DNA from: Candidatus Uabimicrobium amorphum
GTDB taxonomy: Bacteria; Planctomycetota; Uabimicrobiia; Uabimicrobiales; Uabimicrobiaceae
Length of the DNA stretch: 64,000 nt
NCBI RefSeq assembly: GCF_009002475.1
Contig: NZ_AP019860.1
Coordinates: 1,240,001 to 1,304,000 of the forward strand
Direction: 5' to 3'
Of the stretch, positions 24,717-34,601 are shown piece by piece. Position 1 is the first letter of the stretch, and every line of letters starts with the position of its first letter. The translations under genes and the position numbers were made by a program. The notes under the pieces were generated by a model that was not told the origin of the DNA, ran no database searches, and saw nothing but the letters and a program-made list of their open reading frames with translations.

Positions 24717-27059
24717 TTACAATAAGCGGAATGCCTTACGTAAAACCCATTCTAAAGTATAAATAGTCAATACTAAAAGAAGAAGCCACATAACCCAATC
24801 ATTTTTGTCTAGAATGGATTGGGAGCGTACTTGAATGGGGATAGTCTCTTTAATTGGTTCTAAATCAACAAGACTACTTTCTAAGTCATAAATCTTTAAG
24901 TATTTACCTTTGGTTTTTTGTGAAAGTTTTTTTAAGTCACTGTCGTTTAGTTCGGATTTTCCTGATTCGGCTAAAGGAGCTTCGACATTGAATAATACGC
25001 TAATTTCTTTATCTTCAGGCGTTTTAAACCAAATCTTGTAGTTTCCAACTTCAGATACAACTAAACTACCTTGAAAAGTTCCCGCTTCACTCGGATTTTT
25101 TTTGAGCTTTTTCTCTTTGCGTCCACTTCCGGGTGCGGAATAATAGACCAACCATTCTTCTTCGTCAATCTCTTCGTTTTTTCTATTGTCCACAACTTTA
25201 AGGGTGATATTGACCATGTCACCAACAACATATTGCGAGTTGTCTACGCGCAAATAATATTGGCGGCCTTTTCCTAACAATATACCTTTCGAAATGTGGC
25301 GAATCACTTGCCCCCAAAAACGATAAAAATATCGATCTCCATGGATGTAACGCCATCGCCATGTAGAGTCAATTGCCGAGAAAAACGTTTTTCCACGTCC
25401 ATAAAACTGTGTCGTGAACAATTTCGATCGCGTTTCGCGATTGAGAGCAAGAATTGTAGCTCCTGGTTTTACCTTGTCCACTGGATAATACCAGTAGTAC
25501 GGAGGGAGACCAACTCTTTGATTTTCCCATAGCTGGGTGTTTGTTTCGTTTTCGCTAAGGAGTCGCATAATTGAGTGCGTCTTCCCCTCTGCGGTCAAAC
25601 TAATGCCATAAGGTGTCGCAAAAGGAGGAGTTAATTCATTCGCTGAGTTGACAAAGATCGGTAGTAGTGGAGCCAGATCACTTCCCCAGTATTCTGTGGG
25701 ATTGTGACGTTCGCCACTAATGAAGACCAATCCACCGCCTTGTTCTTTCACGTAGTCTGTGAGCAGTTTTTGCCTATCAGGATCTAAATGTTCTAAACCA
25801 ACGTCTCCGATGATGATACAATGATACTCTGCAATCTCTTCTTCTGAAGGAAATCCGCTAATCACCGGCGCGTCGATACTTTTGTCTTGCGGAAAACGCG
25901 AGTCGGCAGAAAACAACCACGTATTTGCAGTAATGGTGCGATCGCGAATTAGAGCGTTGCGTAAATATCGGTATTCCCAGCGTGGTGGACCTTCGAGATA
26001 CAAAACACGCAGTTTTTCTTCGATGATGCGAATGTTGTGTTGGCGAATATTGTTGTCGGTGTTTGCCTCATAAGGCTGCTCGACAACATGAACTGTAATG
26101 TTGTAGTCTCCAGGATTTTGAAACGTATGCGGAATAATAATTCGCTGTCTCGTTTCTTCTGGACCAAGAGTCATCGACTTTTCTGCTAGCGTAATCTCAC
26201 CCCATTTTAAATAAATGGAGACTGTTTCACCTTGATAGCCCACGTGTTTTACTTCGACTTCAAAAGGCACATTATCATCTTTTAATGCCATTTCTGGAGC
26301 TTCAACAGCTGTGAGTATTATGTCTTTTTTCTTGAGTGTACTTCCGACACCAACCGTATAAATGGGAATTTCTTTTTGGTAAGCAAATTCTCCTACCTCT
26401 TGAGAACTTAGATGTCCCGTGTTGTGCTGGCCATCAGTGAAAACATACACGGCTGTTGTTGTACGACCTTGCATGGAATCAATGGCTTTTTTTATATGGC
26501 CATATATATCGGTTTTTTTTCCTTCCGCTTCAATTACTTTCCAATCGGGAGGAAGAGAAAGTTTTGACAATGCAGTGTCGAATTTGAAAAAATGTACATT
26601 GCATTCATCTTTCAACTCTTTTAAACGCTTTGAGCCATTTACTATATTCTGAATAATCTCGACGCGTGTTGATTGGTTAATTTCTTTTGTGGAACCGGCC
26701 TTGGTAATCGCGGTTACTAATTTTTGTTGTTCTTTTTCATCAGGATAGCGATCTTTTGTGTTCATCGAAACCGAGGAATCCAACAAAAACAACAAGTTGG
26801 ATTTTTTCACTTCCGAACGGGTTTCTTCCCAAACTGGTTCGCATAGTATTACTAAGAGTATTAGTAGTACTGCAAGACGTAATAACCCTAAGAAGCCCCT
26901 GGCAAGTACAGATTGGCAACCCACTTCTCTCTTATAACAGAAGTATATCCACACTAGCATCACTGCCACTACTGTGGCTATTCCCCATTCAGGAATTTCT
27001 GTATTAAACTTGAAAGTATGGGTAACTTGCTCATTATTCGCAATAAAGAAGCCAAACAT
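24717..27059 (-). CDS. VWA-domain membrane protein with glutamine-amidotransferase-like domain
   Basis: A 780-residue protein with two N-terminal membrane helices (~24-40 and ~57-72), then a VWA domain at ~85-270 with metal-site motif DSSVSMN and a VYVFTDGQHN strand. Beta-rich CARDB-like segments follow, then a class-I glutamine-amidotransferase-like fold around 365-480 (RVLYLEGPPRWEYRYLR; CIIIGDVGLEHLD; GGGLVFISGERHNP), which lacks an obvious catalytic Cys. After further beta domains, a C-terminal helix (WVMWLLLLVLTIYTLEWVL) returns to the membrane. This architecture is typical of planctomycete proteins next to MoxR/DUF58/BatA. The expected role is an extracytoplasmic metal-dependent interaction platform. 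It is last in the operon, 41 bp after the BatA-like gene, and directly before the terminator. Confidence 0.88.
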   Translation of the reverse strand: MFGFFIANNEQVTHTFKFNTEIPEWGIATVVAVMLVWIYFCYKREVGCQSVLARGFLGLLRLAVLLILLVILCEPVWEETRSEVKKSNLLFLLDSSVSMNTKDRYPDEKEQQKLVTAITKAGSTKEINQSTRVEIIQNIVNGSKRLKELKDECNVHFFKFDTALSKLSLPPDWKVIEAEGKKTDIYGHIKKAIDSMQGRTTTAVYVFTDGQHNTGHLSSQEVGEFAYQKEIPIYTVGVGSTLKKKDIILTAVEAPEMALKDDNVPFEVEVKHVGYQGETVSIYLKWGEITLAEKSMTLGPEETRQRIIIPHTFQNPGDYNITVHVVEQPYEANTDNNIRQHNIRIIEEKLRVLYLEGPPRWEYRYLRNALIRDRTITANTWLFSADSRFPQDKSIDAPVISGFPSEEEIAEYHCIIIGDVGLEHLDPDRQKLLTDYVKEQGGGLVFISGERHNPTEYWGSDLAPLLPIFVNSANELTPPFATPYGISLTAEGKTHSIMRLLSENETNTQLWENQRVGLPPYYWYYPVDKVKPGATILALNRETRSKLFTTQFYGRGKTFFSAIDSTWRWRYIHGDRYFYRFWGQVIRHISKGILLGKGRQYYLRVDNSQYVVGDMVNITLKVVDNRKNEEIDEEEWLVYYSAPGSGRKEKKLKKNPSEAGTFQGSLVVSEVGNYKIWFKTPEDKEISVLFNVEAPLAESGKSELNDSDLKKLSQKTKGKYLKIYDLESSLVDLEPIKETIPIQVRSQSILDKNDWVMWLLLLVLTIYTLEWVLRKAFRLL

Positions 27060-27100
27060 AATTTCCCGTTCTAAATAAAATTTTTATTATAAATATGTAA

Positions 27101-29407
27101 TTACTTGTCGTATCGTCCAAACCACATTGCCATAAATGTTTCAACTAGAGACAACAGAAGTATCAAAAGGAGCATTGGTTTCCAATACTCTGAATCAGAA
27201 AGTGGTCCCATTATATTGCTTTTTTCTTTTACGTTTGTCTTAAAGGAGATTTGCACACCGTCTAACAAACCAAGTATTTCTGTTTGTGATACGCGGTGGA
27301 TATCGCCTTCTTCAGGGTCAACGTTTACAGCAAATAATTCTGTTGTTTCCAATATCTCTTGTTCTTTCATCACTTGTTCAGGTATGTTGAGTTTTAAGTG
27401 ATAGACTCCTGATTTTAGTGTGTCGCTATATGTGATTTTGTATGGAGGTCCACCTGTATCAGAAGGATAAACTCCTTTTTTGATGGGAGACTTTCCCGGA
27501 GCTGTTACTTCTGCGTCTTCACCGACGTAATATGGGAATTCTTTGATAATGGAAGCACCTACAAATAAATTGTTTTTGTCTATTGGTGGACTTACAAGAT
27601 ACTGAATAAATTCGTGAATCATAATTAAAAATACGTAACCAAAACGATCAGAGTGTAAGTTGTTCCAAGCTTTGTCAACTGTTGTTGTCGCTAATATTAC
27701 TTTGCCATCACCATAAATCTTTTCAATAAACGCCGGATATTTTTTGGGATGGTCAAAAGCCGCGATCACTGTCACTATTTCTTCTTCGTTTTGGTTTTCT
27801 TCTTCTTCACTGTCATTCTCCTCTTGAGTTATCTCGACGGGAAAAAATTTATATGTAAAGTAGTTGCGGAAATCCTGAAGAAGATCTTTGTTATTTGCAA
27901 AGTAACGCATTGCTTTGTGGTCTTTTTTTACTTCATCGAGTTTGAATGTGGTCTTGTCTTCTAAATCCGAAGCTTTTCCTATGGCTCCCCCAGCTAACTT
28001 GCCAGGAAGAACACCAAGACCATCGCGATAAAATTCCAAGTTATAGTAATCTACGGGAACTTTATCTCCCAACCACATAAATAATCCACCACCTTTGCGT
28101 ACAAATTCTTGCAATTCTTCGAAACGTCTTTCGTCATCGAAGGTTTGTAGATTTGCAAGAATAACTACATCATAATCTTTGAACTTTATTGAGGAAGAAA
28201 AACTTCCAATATCAACAACACGTGATTGAATAATACTTTGCTGTGATTGCCCGATGGCTGCAGCTAAGTGATCTGTTTCACTTTCAAATGATTCTTCGCG
28301 GCTATCACCATCGATGATGAGTACACGAATGTGTTTGACGACTTTTACAATAAGGTGTCTTTCGTTATCTGCAACTAGATTATCACCTGTTAAATCTACA
28401 GTTACGCTATGGCTTCCCATTTTGGGGAAATTGTAGAAAAATGGAATGCGTTGTTGCTCTCCGGCAGATATGGATACGTATTCCGTTCCTTGTTTACCTC
28501 TTTTGTCTTTTGCTACAGGGGTTTCACCACTGTTAACAAAAAAGTTTACCGCAATGCCTTCCGCATCCTTGTCGCTATTGTTGCGTATCGTTGCGACAAA
28601 ACGCGTTAGACCACCAACTCCAATAACACCGTCTGTCTCGATAGACTGAACGGTTAAATTAATCGGGTCTGAGGTAATTCCAACGTCTACCATCGTCAGT
28701 TGTGTTTGTTCACCGATTTTTTCCATATTTTTCATAAAACCGAGGCTTTTGCACGCCGCGATCCAAGGTTTACGTTGTAAATCGGTTAAGATAAACACCT
28801 TTTTATTTTTCTTCTTTTGTTGTCCGTATTCTGGATTTTCAACAAAATCGCGAAGTAAACTGATAGAACCTACAACATCTGTTCCCATCTCTGAAGGTTC
28901 TATGCTTTCCATTTGTTGCAGAATAACGCCCTTTTCGCCAGCAGATACTTTGTGCAGTGCATCAACTATTTTGGGACGTTGGTTCATGGTAATCAAAGAT
29001 ACAAAGTCACCTGATTTGGATTCTTTGACTAGTTTGCGAATACGATCACGGGCTCTCTCTAGTGGAGATGTGTTACCATCACGTACACTCATACTAAATG
29101 AGTTATCCAATAGGACAACGTAGTGATCCGTTTTTCGTGTAAATATATCAGCTAAAGCGCTTTCGTTTGCCGTAGGACGTGCAAACATCAAAACGAGTAA
29201 AATGATAATGAGAATTCTGATTAATAGTAAGAGGAGGTTTTCCACTAACAAAGAACGTTTATTTTTTTTGTACGCGGCTAATAAAAATTTCATTGCGGCC
29301 CATTGTACTGTTTTATAGCGTTTGCGAAACAAAAGATGAATGATAATAGGTATCATCCCCGCAGCAGCAAAGTATAAAATGTTCGCATGTATAAAGTGCA
29401 AATTCAT
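27101..29407 (-). CDS. BatA-like membrane protein with VWA domain
   Basis: The start is the ATG at 29407 (ribosome site GAGGA); a TTG lies directly upstream. The N-terminus is the BatA-type double membrane segment: an AAAGMIPIIIHLLFRKRYKTVQWAAMKFL segment with the characteristic P-I-I-I-H-L-x-x-R-R pattern, then VENLLLLLIRILIIILLVLMFARP. The VWA domain spans ~95-290 with LLDNSFSM in the metal site and a VFILTDLQRK strand. Later sections include CARDB-like beta repeats, a GATase-like fold (VRVLIIDGDSREESF; VVILANLQTF) and a C-terminal helix. BatA proteins work with MoxR and DUF58 partners in the Bat (aerotolerance) and related systems; the order MoxR, DUF58, BatA here is the standard one. Confidence 0.92.
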   Translation of the reverse strand: MNLHFIHANILYFAAAGMIPIIIHLLFRKRYKTVQWAAMKFLLAAYKKNKRSLLVENLLLLLIRILIIILLVLMFARPTANESALADIFTRKTDHYVVLLDNSFSMSVRDGNTSPLERARDRIRKLVKESKSGDFVSLITMNQRPKIVDALHKVSAGEKGVILQQMESIEPSEMGTDVVGSISLLRDFVENPEYGQQKKKNKKVFILTDLQRKPWIAACKSLGFMKNMEKIGEQTQLTMVDVGITSDPINLTVQSIETDGVIGVGGLTRFVATIRNNSDKDAEGIAVNFFVNSGETPVAKDKRGKQGTEYVSISAGEQQRIPFFYNFPKMGSHSVTVDLTGDNLVADNERHLIVKVVKHIRVLIIDGDSREESFESETDHLAAAIGQSQQSIIQSRVVDIGSFSSSIKFKDYDVVILANLQTFDDERRFEELQEFVRKGGGLFMWLGDKVPVDYYNLEFYRDGLGVLPGKLAGGAIGKASDLEDKTTFKLDEVKKDHKAMRYFANNKDLLQDFRNYFTYKFFPVEITQEENDSEEEENQNEEEIVTVIAAFDHPKKYPAFIEKIYGDGKVILATTTVDKAWNNLHSDRFGYVFLIMIHEFIQYLVSPPIDKNNLFVGASIIKEFPYYVGEDAEVTAPGKSPIKKGVYPSDTGGPPYKITYSDTLKSGVYHLKLNIPEQVMKEQEILETTELFAVNVDPEEGDIHRVSQTEILGLLDGVQISFKTNVKEKSNIMGPLSDSEYWKPMLLLILLLSLVETFMAMWFGRYDK

Positions 29408-29443
29408 CAAGCATTCCTCAATTGTTTAGGATAAATTCGTCGC

Positions 29444-30343
29444 CTATCTTCTTCCAGCGCGGTTGGCTAAATACGCAGAAAGAGCAACACCCAAATCTTG
29501 ATCGGTTGTTATCTGTACGTAATCAATTCGGTTGGCCACGCATCCACTCTTTAAATGGGATATAAATTTATTTATCTCTTCTAAATAAGCGTTTCTTATA
29601 GCGCGTGGATTGATGATTACTTTACTGTTAACATCTTCTAAACCTTCGAATTGGGTCAATTTTTGTAGTGGAAAATTGATTTCGTCTGGATCGAGAACGT
29701 GCATAATAACCACATCGTGTTTGCGGTGACGTAAGTGGCGTAAACCAGCTAAAATATTTCCGGTTTCATCTATAAAATCGGAAAGGATTACAACTAACCC
29801 ACGTCGCCTAAGTCTTTCACCGACATACTTCAGAACTTCGGAAATATCGGTTTTTTCTTGTGGGGAAACTTCCGCCATAGTTTTGACTATATCGCGTAGG
29901 TATGCCGCATTGGATGACGATGGCAATATTTTTTGAATTTTATCGTCAAAAGTACAAAAACCAACCATGTCTTGTTGTCGAAAAACAAGATAGGCTATGC
30001 TTGCCGCCACATGGCAAGCATAGTCGTATTTGGACATATTACCTTCGCTAGCGTACTGCATCGAAGCGCTACTATCTAGTAACAAATAAGCTGTTAAACT
30101 TGTTTCTTCTTCGTACTCTTTGATGTAGTAACGATTCGAACGCCCGTACACTTTCCAGTCAATGTAACGAATATCGTCTCCTGGAACATATTCGCGGTGC
30201 TGTGCAAATTCTACAGAAAATCCGTGAAAGGGGCTTTTGTGTAATCCCGAGATAAAACCTTCTACAATAAGACGCGCTTTGAGTTCCAAGTTGTTTATTT
30301 TATTTAAAACTTTAGGATTTAAGTACTTCTGATAATCTTCCAT
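29444..30343 (-). CDS. DUF58 domain protein, MoxR partner
   Basis: The start is taken as the ATG at 30343 ([10 protein letters not shown]), preceded by AGAAG; this gives a 32-bp overlap with the end of the MoxR gene and so probably translational coupling. The DUF58 signature is complete: [32 protein letters not shown], followed by a VWA-like core with LLLDSSASM and [10 protein letters not shown]. The 299-residue length is usual for the family. It is cytoplasmic, with no signal or helix. Together with MoxR and BatA it forms the classic ATPase/DUF58/VWA module. It is clearly better conserved than the DUF58 copy at 15082, which has no MoxR partner. Confidence 0.94.
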   Translation of the reverse strand: MEDYQKYLNPKVLNKINNLELKARLIVEGFISGLHKSPFHGFSVEFAQHREYVPGDDIRYIDWKVYGRSNRYYIKEYEEETSLTAYLLLDSSASMQYASEGNMSKYDYACHVAASIAYLVFRQQDMVGFCTFDDKIQKILPSSSNAAYLRDIVKTMAEVSPQEKTDISEVLKYVGERLRRRGLVVILSDFIDETGNILAGLRHLRHRKHDVVIMHVLDPDEINFPLQKLTQFEGLEDVNSKVIINPRAIRNAYLEEINKFISHLKSGCVANRIDYVQITTDQDLGVALSAYLANRAGRR

Positions 30344-32318
30344 CTTCTGCTGCCTTATCAGGAATAGTTTCAATTAGTTTATCAATTACCTTATCTGGAG
30401 TAATTCCTTCTGCGGAAGCACTGTAGTTGGTAATAATACGGTGGCGTAGTACCGGATGGGCTACCGCACGTATATCTTCTGTCGAAACGTAGTTACGGCC
30501 GCGCAAAATTGCACGCGCTTTCGCACCAATAATTAGGTATTGACTTGCACGAGGTCCTGCACCCCAGGAAAGCCAGTTTTTAATAAAATCAGGTGCTTCC
30601 GGTGTTGTCACACGTGTCATACGCGCGAAACTCATTGCGTATTGAATTTGATGGTCTCCAATAGGAACGCGGCGCACGATTTTTTGTAGTTCCATGATAT
30701 CTTCTTTCGAAACTACTTGAGAGATGTCTGCATCAGAACCCATTGTGGTCATTTTCATGATCTGTAGTTCTTCCGCCTCTGTAGGATATTCTACAAGTGT
30801 ATTGAACATAAAACGGTCCAACTGCGCTTCTGGTAGAGGATAGGTTCCCTCTTGTTCTATGGGGTTTTGTGTTGCCAATACGAAGAAGGGCTGTGGAAGG
30901 GTATGTTTGCGTCCACCAGCGGTTACTTGGTGTTCTTGCATCGCTTCGAGTAGCGCCGCCTGAGTTTTGGGCGGAGTACGGTTAATTTCGTCGGCAAGAA
31001 CTACGTTTGCAAAGATAGGTCCTTGCAAAAATTTAAATTGTCTTTGCCCAGATAGCTTATCTTCTTGAATAACTTCGGTCCCCGTAATATCAGAAGGCAT
31101 CAAGTCCGGAGTAAATTGAATACGCGAAAAAGAAAGAGATAAGGCTTGAGCTAATGTGGATATTAGTTTTGTTTTTGCAAGTCCAGGAACCCCTACAAGT
31201 AAACAGTGACCGCGTGAGAAAATCGAGATGAGAACTTCGTCGATTACTCTTTCTTGGCCGACAATTACTTTGCTAATTTCACTTTTTAAAATTTTGTATG
31301 CTTTTTGGAGTTTCGCTATAACTTCCTGGTCTTTTTCTTCTGTATTTGTTGGAGCCGTTGTATTTTCCATAGGTTTTCTTTCTACTGGTACATTTTTAGA
31401 TTCAGTATCATGTGATTCTGAATGGGTACTTTGAACAGAAATTTCATCATTATCGGTTTGTTCTGTAGAAGTAGCGGGTTTTTCTGGCTGGCTACTTTCT
31501 GGCGCAACATTTTCTGCTGCTTGATTTTGAGTGGTGGACGCCTCAGTTTCTTGTGTAGTTGTACTCGATGTTTCCTTTTTTTCGTCTTCCTGCGCTTGTG
31601 TAGATGTTTCTTCTACTGGTTCTTGGACCGTATCCGGGGTTGCGTTTACAGGCTCACTATCGTCCGGCGAAGTATCTCGTTCTTCGTTGGCCGACGTTTC
31701 ATCATCGCAAGCATCTTGTTCTTCGCTGGCAGACGTTTCACCATCAGAAGCACCTTGTTCTTCGCTGACAGGCTCGCTATCGTTGGACGAAGTATCTTGG
31801 GTTTCGCTGGCAGAAGTTTCATCATCGGAAGAAGTATTTTGTTCGCTATTTTCATTATCTGGTAAAGAGTTTTCTTGAGGTACGCGATCTTGCGTCTCTT
31901 TAGGTGATGGACTATTCGAAGTTTCAGAAGATGTCTCTTCAGTATTTTGTACCTCTGTTTGCTGAGTTTCGGAAGATGTTTGTTCTGTGTCCTCAGGGGG
32001 AGAACTCTGCGCCGAAACACCAGACTCTTCGCTGATAGTCTCATCGTTAACAGATTTTACCGCCTTAGGGGTATCAAACTCTTCTTCTGGGTCTTCTATC
32101 TTTTCCACAGTAGATGACGCGGCATCGGACTCTTGTACTGCGGAGCTTTCATTGTTTCCCAAATTGTTTGTAGGTGTATCCGTCGCAGATACCTCATTAT
32201 CTTTATCTACGTCTTCCTTTTTTACACCTTCGTCGTTTTGTGACTCACTATTCTGTGCCAAATTGCGATTTTGATCATCTGAATTTTGGCTTCCAAGAGT
32301 ATTTTCATCTTGAGACAT
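30312..32318 (-). CDS. moxR: MoxR-family AAA+ ATPase with long acidic, disordered N-terminal extension
   Basis: The start is the ATG at 32318, preceded by AGAAAGAAG. Residues ~1-330 form a low-complexity stretch rich in Glu, Ser, Thr, Asp and Gln with near-repeats such as [18 protein letters not shown] and [12 protein letters not shown], predicted to be disordered and strongly acidic. The MoxR core (~335-668) has Walker [10 protein letters not shown], Walker [13 protein letters not shown], sensor-1 [21 protein letters not shown] and the LDRF arginine-finger region. MoxR ATPases are chaperone-like and act with DUF58/VWA proteins. The usual length is ~320-350 residues, so the acidic half is an addition. 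It could bind the very basic N-terminus of the HEAT protein encoded two genes upstream (Lys/Pro-rich), a charge pairing that is only an inference. Confidence 0.95.
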   Translation of the reverse strand: MSQDENTLGSQNSDDQNRNLAQNSESQNDEGVKKEDVDKDNEVSATDTPTNNLGNNESSAVQESDAASSTVEKIEDPEEEFDTPKAVKSVNDETISEESGVSAQSSPPEDTEQTSSETQQTEVQNTEETSSETSNSPSPKETQDRVPQENSLPDNENSEQNTSSDDETSASETQDTSSNDSEPVSEEQGASDGETSASEEQDACDDETSANEERDTSPDDSEPVNATPDTVQEPVEETSTQAQEDEKKETSSTTTQETEASTTQNQAAENVAPESSQPEKPATSTEQTDNDEISVQSTHSESHDTESKNVPVERKPMENTTAPTNTEEKDQEVIAKLQKAYKILKSEISKVIVGQERVIDEVLISIFSRGHCLLVGVPGLAKTKLISTLAQALSLSFSRIQFTPDLMPSDITGTEVIQEDKLSGQRQFKFLQGPIFANVVLADEINRTPPKTQAALLEAMQEHQVTAGGRKHTLPQPFFVLATQNPIEQEGTYPLPEAQLDRFMFNTLVEYPTEAEELQIMKMTTMGSDADISQVVSKEDIMELQKIVRRVPIGDHQIQYAMSFARMTRVTTPEAPDFIKNWLSWGAGPRASQYLIIGAKARAILRGRNYVSTEDIRAVAHPVLRHRIITNYSASAEGITPDKVIDKLIETIPDKAAEDGRLSEVLKS

Positions 32319-32341
32319 CTGTAACTTCTTTCTATTCAAAA

Positions 32342-34591
32342 TTAATGAGGTTTTGCAAAAAAAAGTATGCTACTTCTACCAGATAAAACGAAATAAGATT
32401 TTTTGTTATGTTGGAATATATTTATTGTGTAGTTTTTGAGTCTTCTTCGCGTAAATAAATATGCCATTTGTTTGTCGTAATTTAAGTTCAATGAACGGCC
32501 ATCTGACTTTCGTATGGCATATAGTAATCGAGTGTCCGTAGGAAAGTATATATTATTGTCACTCATACTGCCTATGCCGTTGATGGCGCCGAAAATATTT
32601 TTTTCCCATAAAATTTCGCGCGACTGTTCCTCTTGTAAGGCAACTACCTTTGTTTTGTTGTGATTACCTTGCCCCGCAATATAAACAATACCATTGCGGT
32701 CTACTCCCAAAACGCGGTCAAAAACGGTATTTTGTGTATTATCAGGATACACGCGTTGTAAGGCGCCACTGAAGCAATCATAAATGTATAGTTTATCTGA
32801 ATCAGTGGGGGTGACATACAACTTGCCATTTTTGACAATAGGGGGAACATTTTCCCATTTGATTTTTCTTGGAATTGCATTACTACGCAATTGATATTTT
32901 TGTTTTTTGTGATCGTGATATTGATTGAGCCAGTGTATGTGACCATCAACCACATCAATTGCCGCAACTACCCCTAGGTTAGTACAACAGTATATTTTTC
33001 CATATCCACTTACAATACCAGAGCCAATGGTTACTTTGTCAGAAGTATTGTAATAATCCTTCTCTATTGCCGAACCAATAAAACGACGCCATAGAAGTTT
33101 ACCTTTGCGGTTATAGCGCTTTTGGATTTTAGGATCATTGTCGTCGCTAATGTCAAAGCAGTAAACTTCGGTACTTGTTTCGCCCACAAATCGCGTTACA
33201 CTCGCAAACAGTTTGTTGCCAACAACCACAGGAGAAAAATTAAAATGTTGTTTTGCATTTCCCCATTGCCACAATAATTTGCCACTTTTGGCATCGCGCG
33301 CACAGATTCTGGAAAACTTACTATTGTCTTTTCTCTGTGTGGTAAAGTAGTAAACATTACCGTTGTTGTATGTCGCGGTTGTATAGCGCGGATTATTTTT
33401 AAAATTGCGCGGGCTTAAAGGGATATCATCCACAGCCCATTTGGGTTTCATGAACATACTTTTTTGTGGAAGTATATCATTTAAATCGACGCAAATCAAT
33501 TTATTTGGGCGTCTTATATATGCCAGATTATTCGCGAATATGGGTAAAGATATTTGAGTCGAAGCATTTCTGTAACGATAAGATGCGGTGCTCGATCGTC
33601 TGATTTTGCTAAAGTCAAAGTCTGGTGTCGTACCACTATTCGCATTGTTCCCTCGAAAAGAAAACCATCCATTTCCCGGTTTGTGACTAAATTTTTTCGG
33701 GATTTCTTGTAAAAACTTTCCAATGGAGGTATTTTCTCCGCCAATTGTCATTTTCTTATTACTTTTACGATATCTAGAGCTCAAGTGTTTGTAAATATGC
33801 ATATCTTTATTCAAATATGCGGCAATGGCAATCTTGGCAACGGTGAGAATTCTTTGATAATTCGGGAAGTATTGGATGCTTGTTCTCCAGGCATTTAAGG
33901 CTTGATCAATTCGCCCACAGGCAAAATATAAATCCCCCAGTTGCACCAACATACCTTCATGGTGCAACTGTAGCGGATTTTTGGCTAAAAATTCTTCAAC
34001 TATTTTGGGGTTGTAGTTCTTCCAAGATAACTGCAAAGCTGTATTTCGGTCCTTGGCAAAAGAAACTAAACGTTTCTTTACGTCAGGAGAAATTTGTTTC
34101 AGCAATGCATGTAGATACGGACGCATACCTATGTTTAGACCGCGGGCAATATTTTCATACTGAATTTGCCATAGCTTGGCAACGGGCTTTTTGTAACTCC
34201 CACTTAAAATCTCGAGCTGTTTAGGAGTTAGCATTAAATCAAAATTATCAAATATCTCCCTTATATATATATTTGATTGCGGCTTTTGATTGTTCTTTTG
34301 AAAAGAAAAATTTTGCCCCTTGTATTTGTAAATAATGCTTTCGAGATTTTTTAATTCGCTAATATTGCTACTTCGGTATTTTGTCACGATTCCGGAACAT
34401 ATTTTTAAAATTTTGCTATACTCGCTAGCAGCGTATTCAACGTCGCTACTAATTTGTTTCGATATAGCATTATCTATACGCTCTTCTATCTCGATATCTT
34501 TTTCGATATATATGGTGCGTTTTTGGACTTGCTGCGTCCACACACTCCCAATTAAGAACATACAAATCAAAACATAAGAAGAATTTTTCAT
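32342..34591 (-). CDS. Secreted PQQ-like beta-propeller protein
   Basis: Signal peptide at residues 1-19 ([16 protein letters not shown]). The first ~270 residues are helical with a TPR-like pair ([26 protein letters not shown]), then a propeller domain to the end: [13 protein letters not shown] is the classic WP.FRG....G entry motif of PQQ-like (YVTN/BamB-type) propellers, followed by blades such as [25 protein letters not shown] and [10 protein letters not shown]. No haem or catalytic PQQ residues are evident, so it is more likely a scaffold than a dehydrogenase. It lies between the HEAT protein (10 bp) and MoxR (23 bp) in the operon. The start has an AGAGGCCC ribosome site. Confidence 0.85.
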   Translation of the reverse strand: MKNSSYVLICMFLIGSVWTQQVQKRTIYIEKDIEIEERIDNAISKQISSDVEYAASEYSKILKICSGIVTKYRSSNISELKNLESIIYKYKGQNFSFQKNNQKPQSNIYIREIFDNFDLMLTPKQLEILSGSYKKPVAKLWQIQYENIARGLNIGMRPYLHALLKQISPDVKKRLVSFAKDRNTALQLSWKNYNPKIVEEFLAKNPLQLHHEGMLVQLGDLYFACGRIDQALNAWRTSIQYFPNYQRILTVAKIAIAAYLNKDMHIYKHLSSRYRKSNKKMTIGGENTSIGKFLQEIPKKFSHKPGNGWFSFRGNNANSGTTPDFDFSKIRRSSTASYRYRNASTQISLPIFANNLAYIRRPNKLICVDLNDILPQKSMFMKPKWAVDDIPLSPRNFKNNPRYTTATYNNGNVYYFTTQRKDNSKFSRICARDAKSGKLLWQWGNAKQHFNFSPVVVGNKLFASVTRFVGETSTEVYCFDISDDNDPKIQKRYNRKGKLLWRRFIGSAIEKDYYNTSDKVTIGSGIVSGYGKIYCCTNLGVVAAIDVVDGHIHWLNQYHDHKKQKYQLRSNAIPRKIKWENVPPIVKNGKLYVTPTDSDKLYIYDCFSGALQRVYPDNTQNTVFDRVLGVDRNGIVYIAGQGNHNKTKVVALQEEQSREILWEKNIFGAINGIGSMSDNNIYFPTDTRLLYAIRKSDGRSLNLNYDKQMAYLFTRRRLKNYTINIFQHNKKSYFVLSGRSSILFFAKPH

Positions 34592-34601
34592 ATTTGGGCC
34601 T

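Noticed and set aside
31422..31878. Antisense frames of 115-147 codons in the MoxR tail region
   Set aside because: They are mirror images of the acidic low-complexity repeats of moxR (Ser/Val/Phe-rich) and have no independent features.
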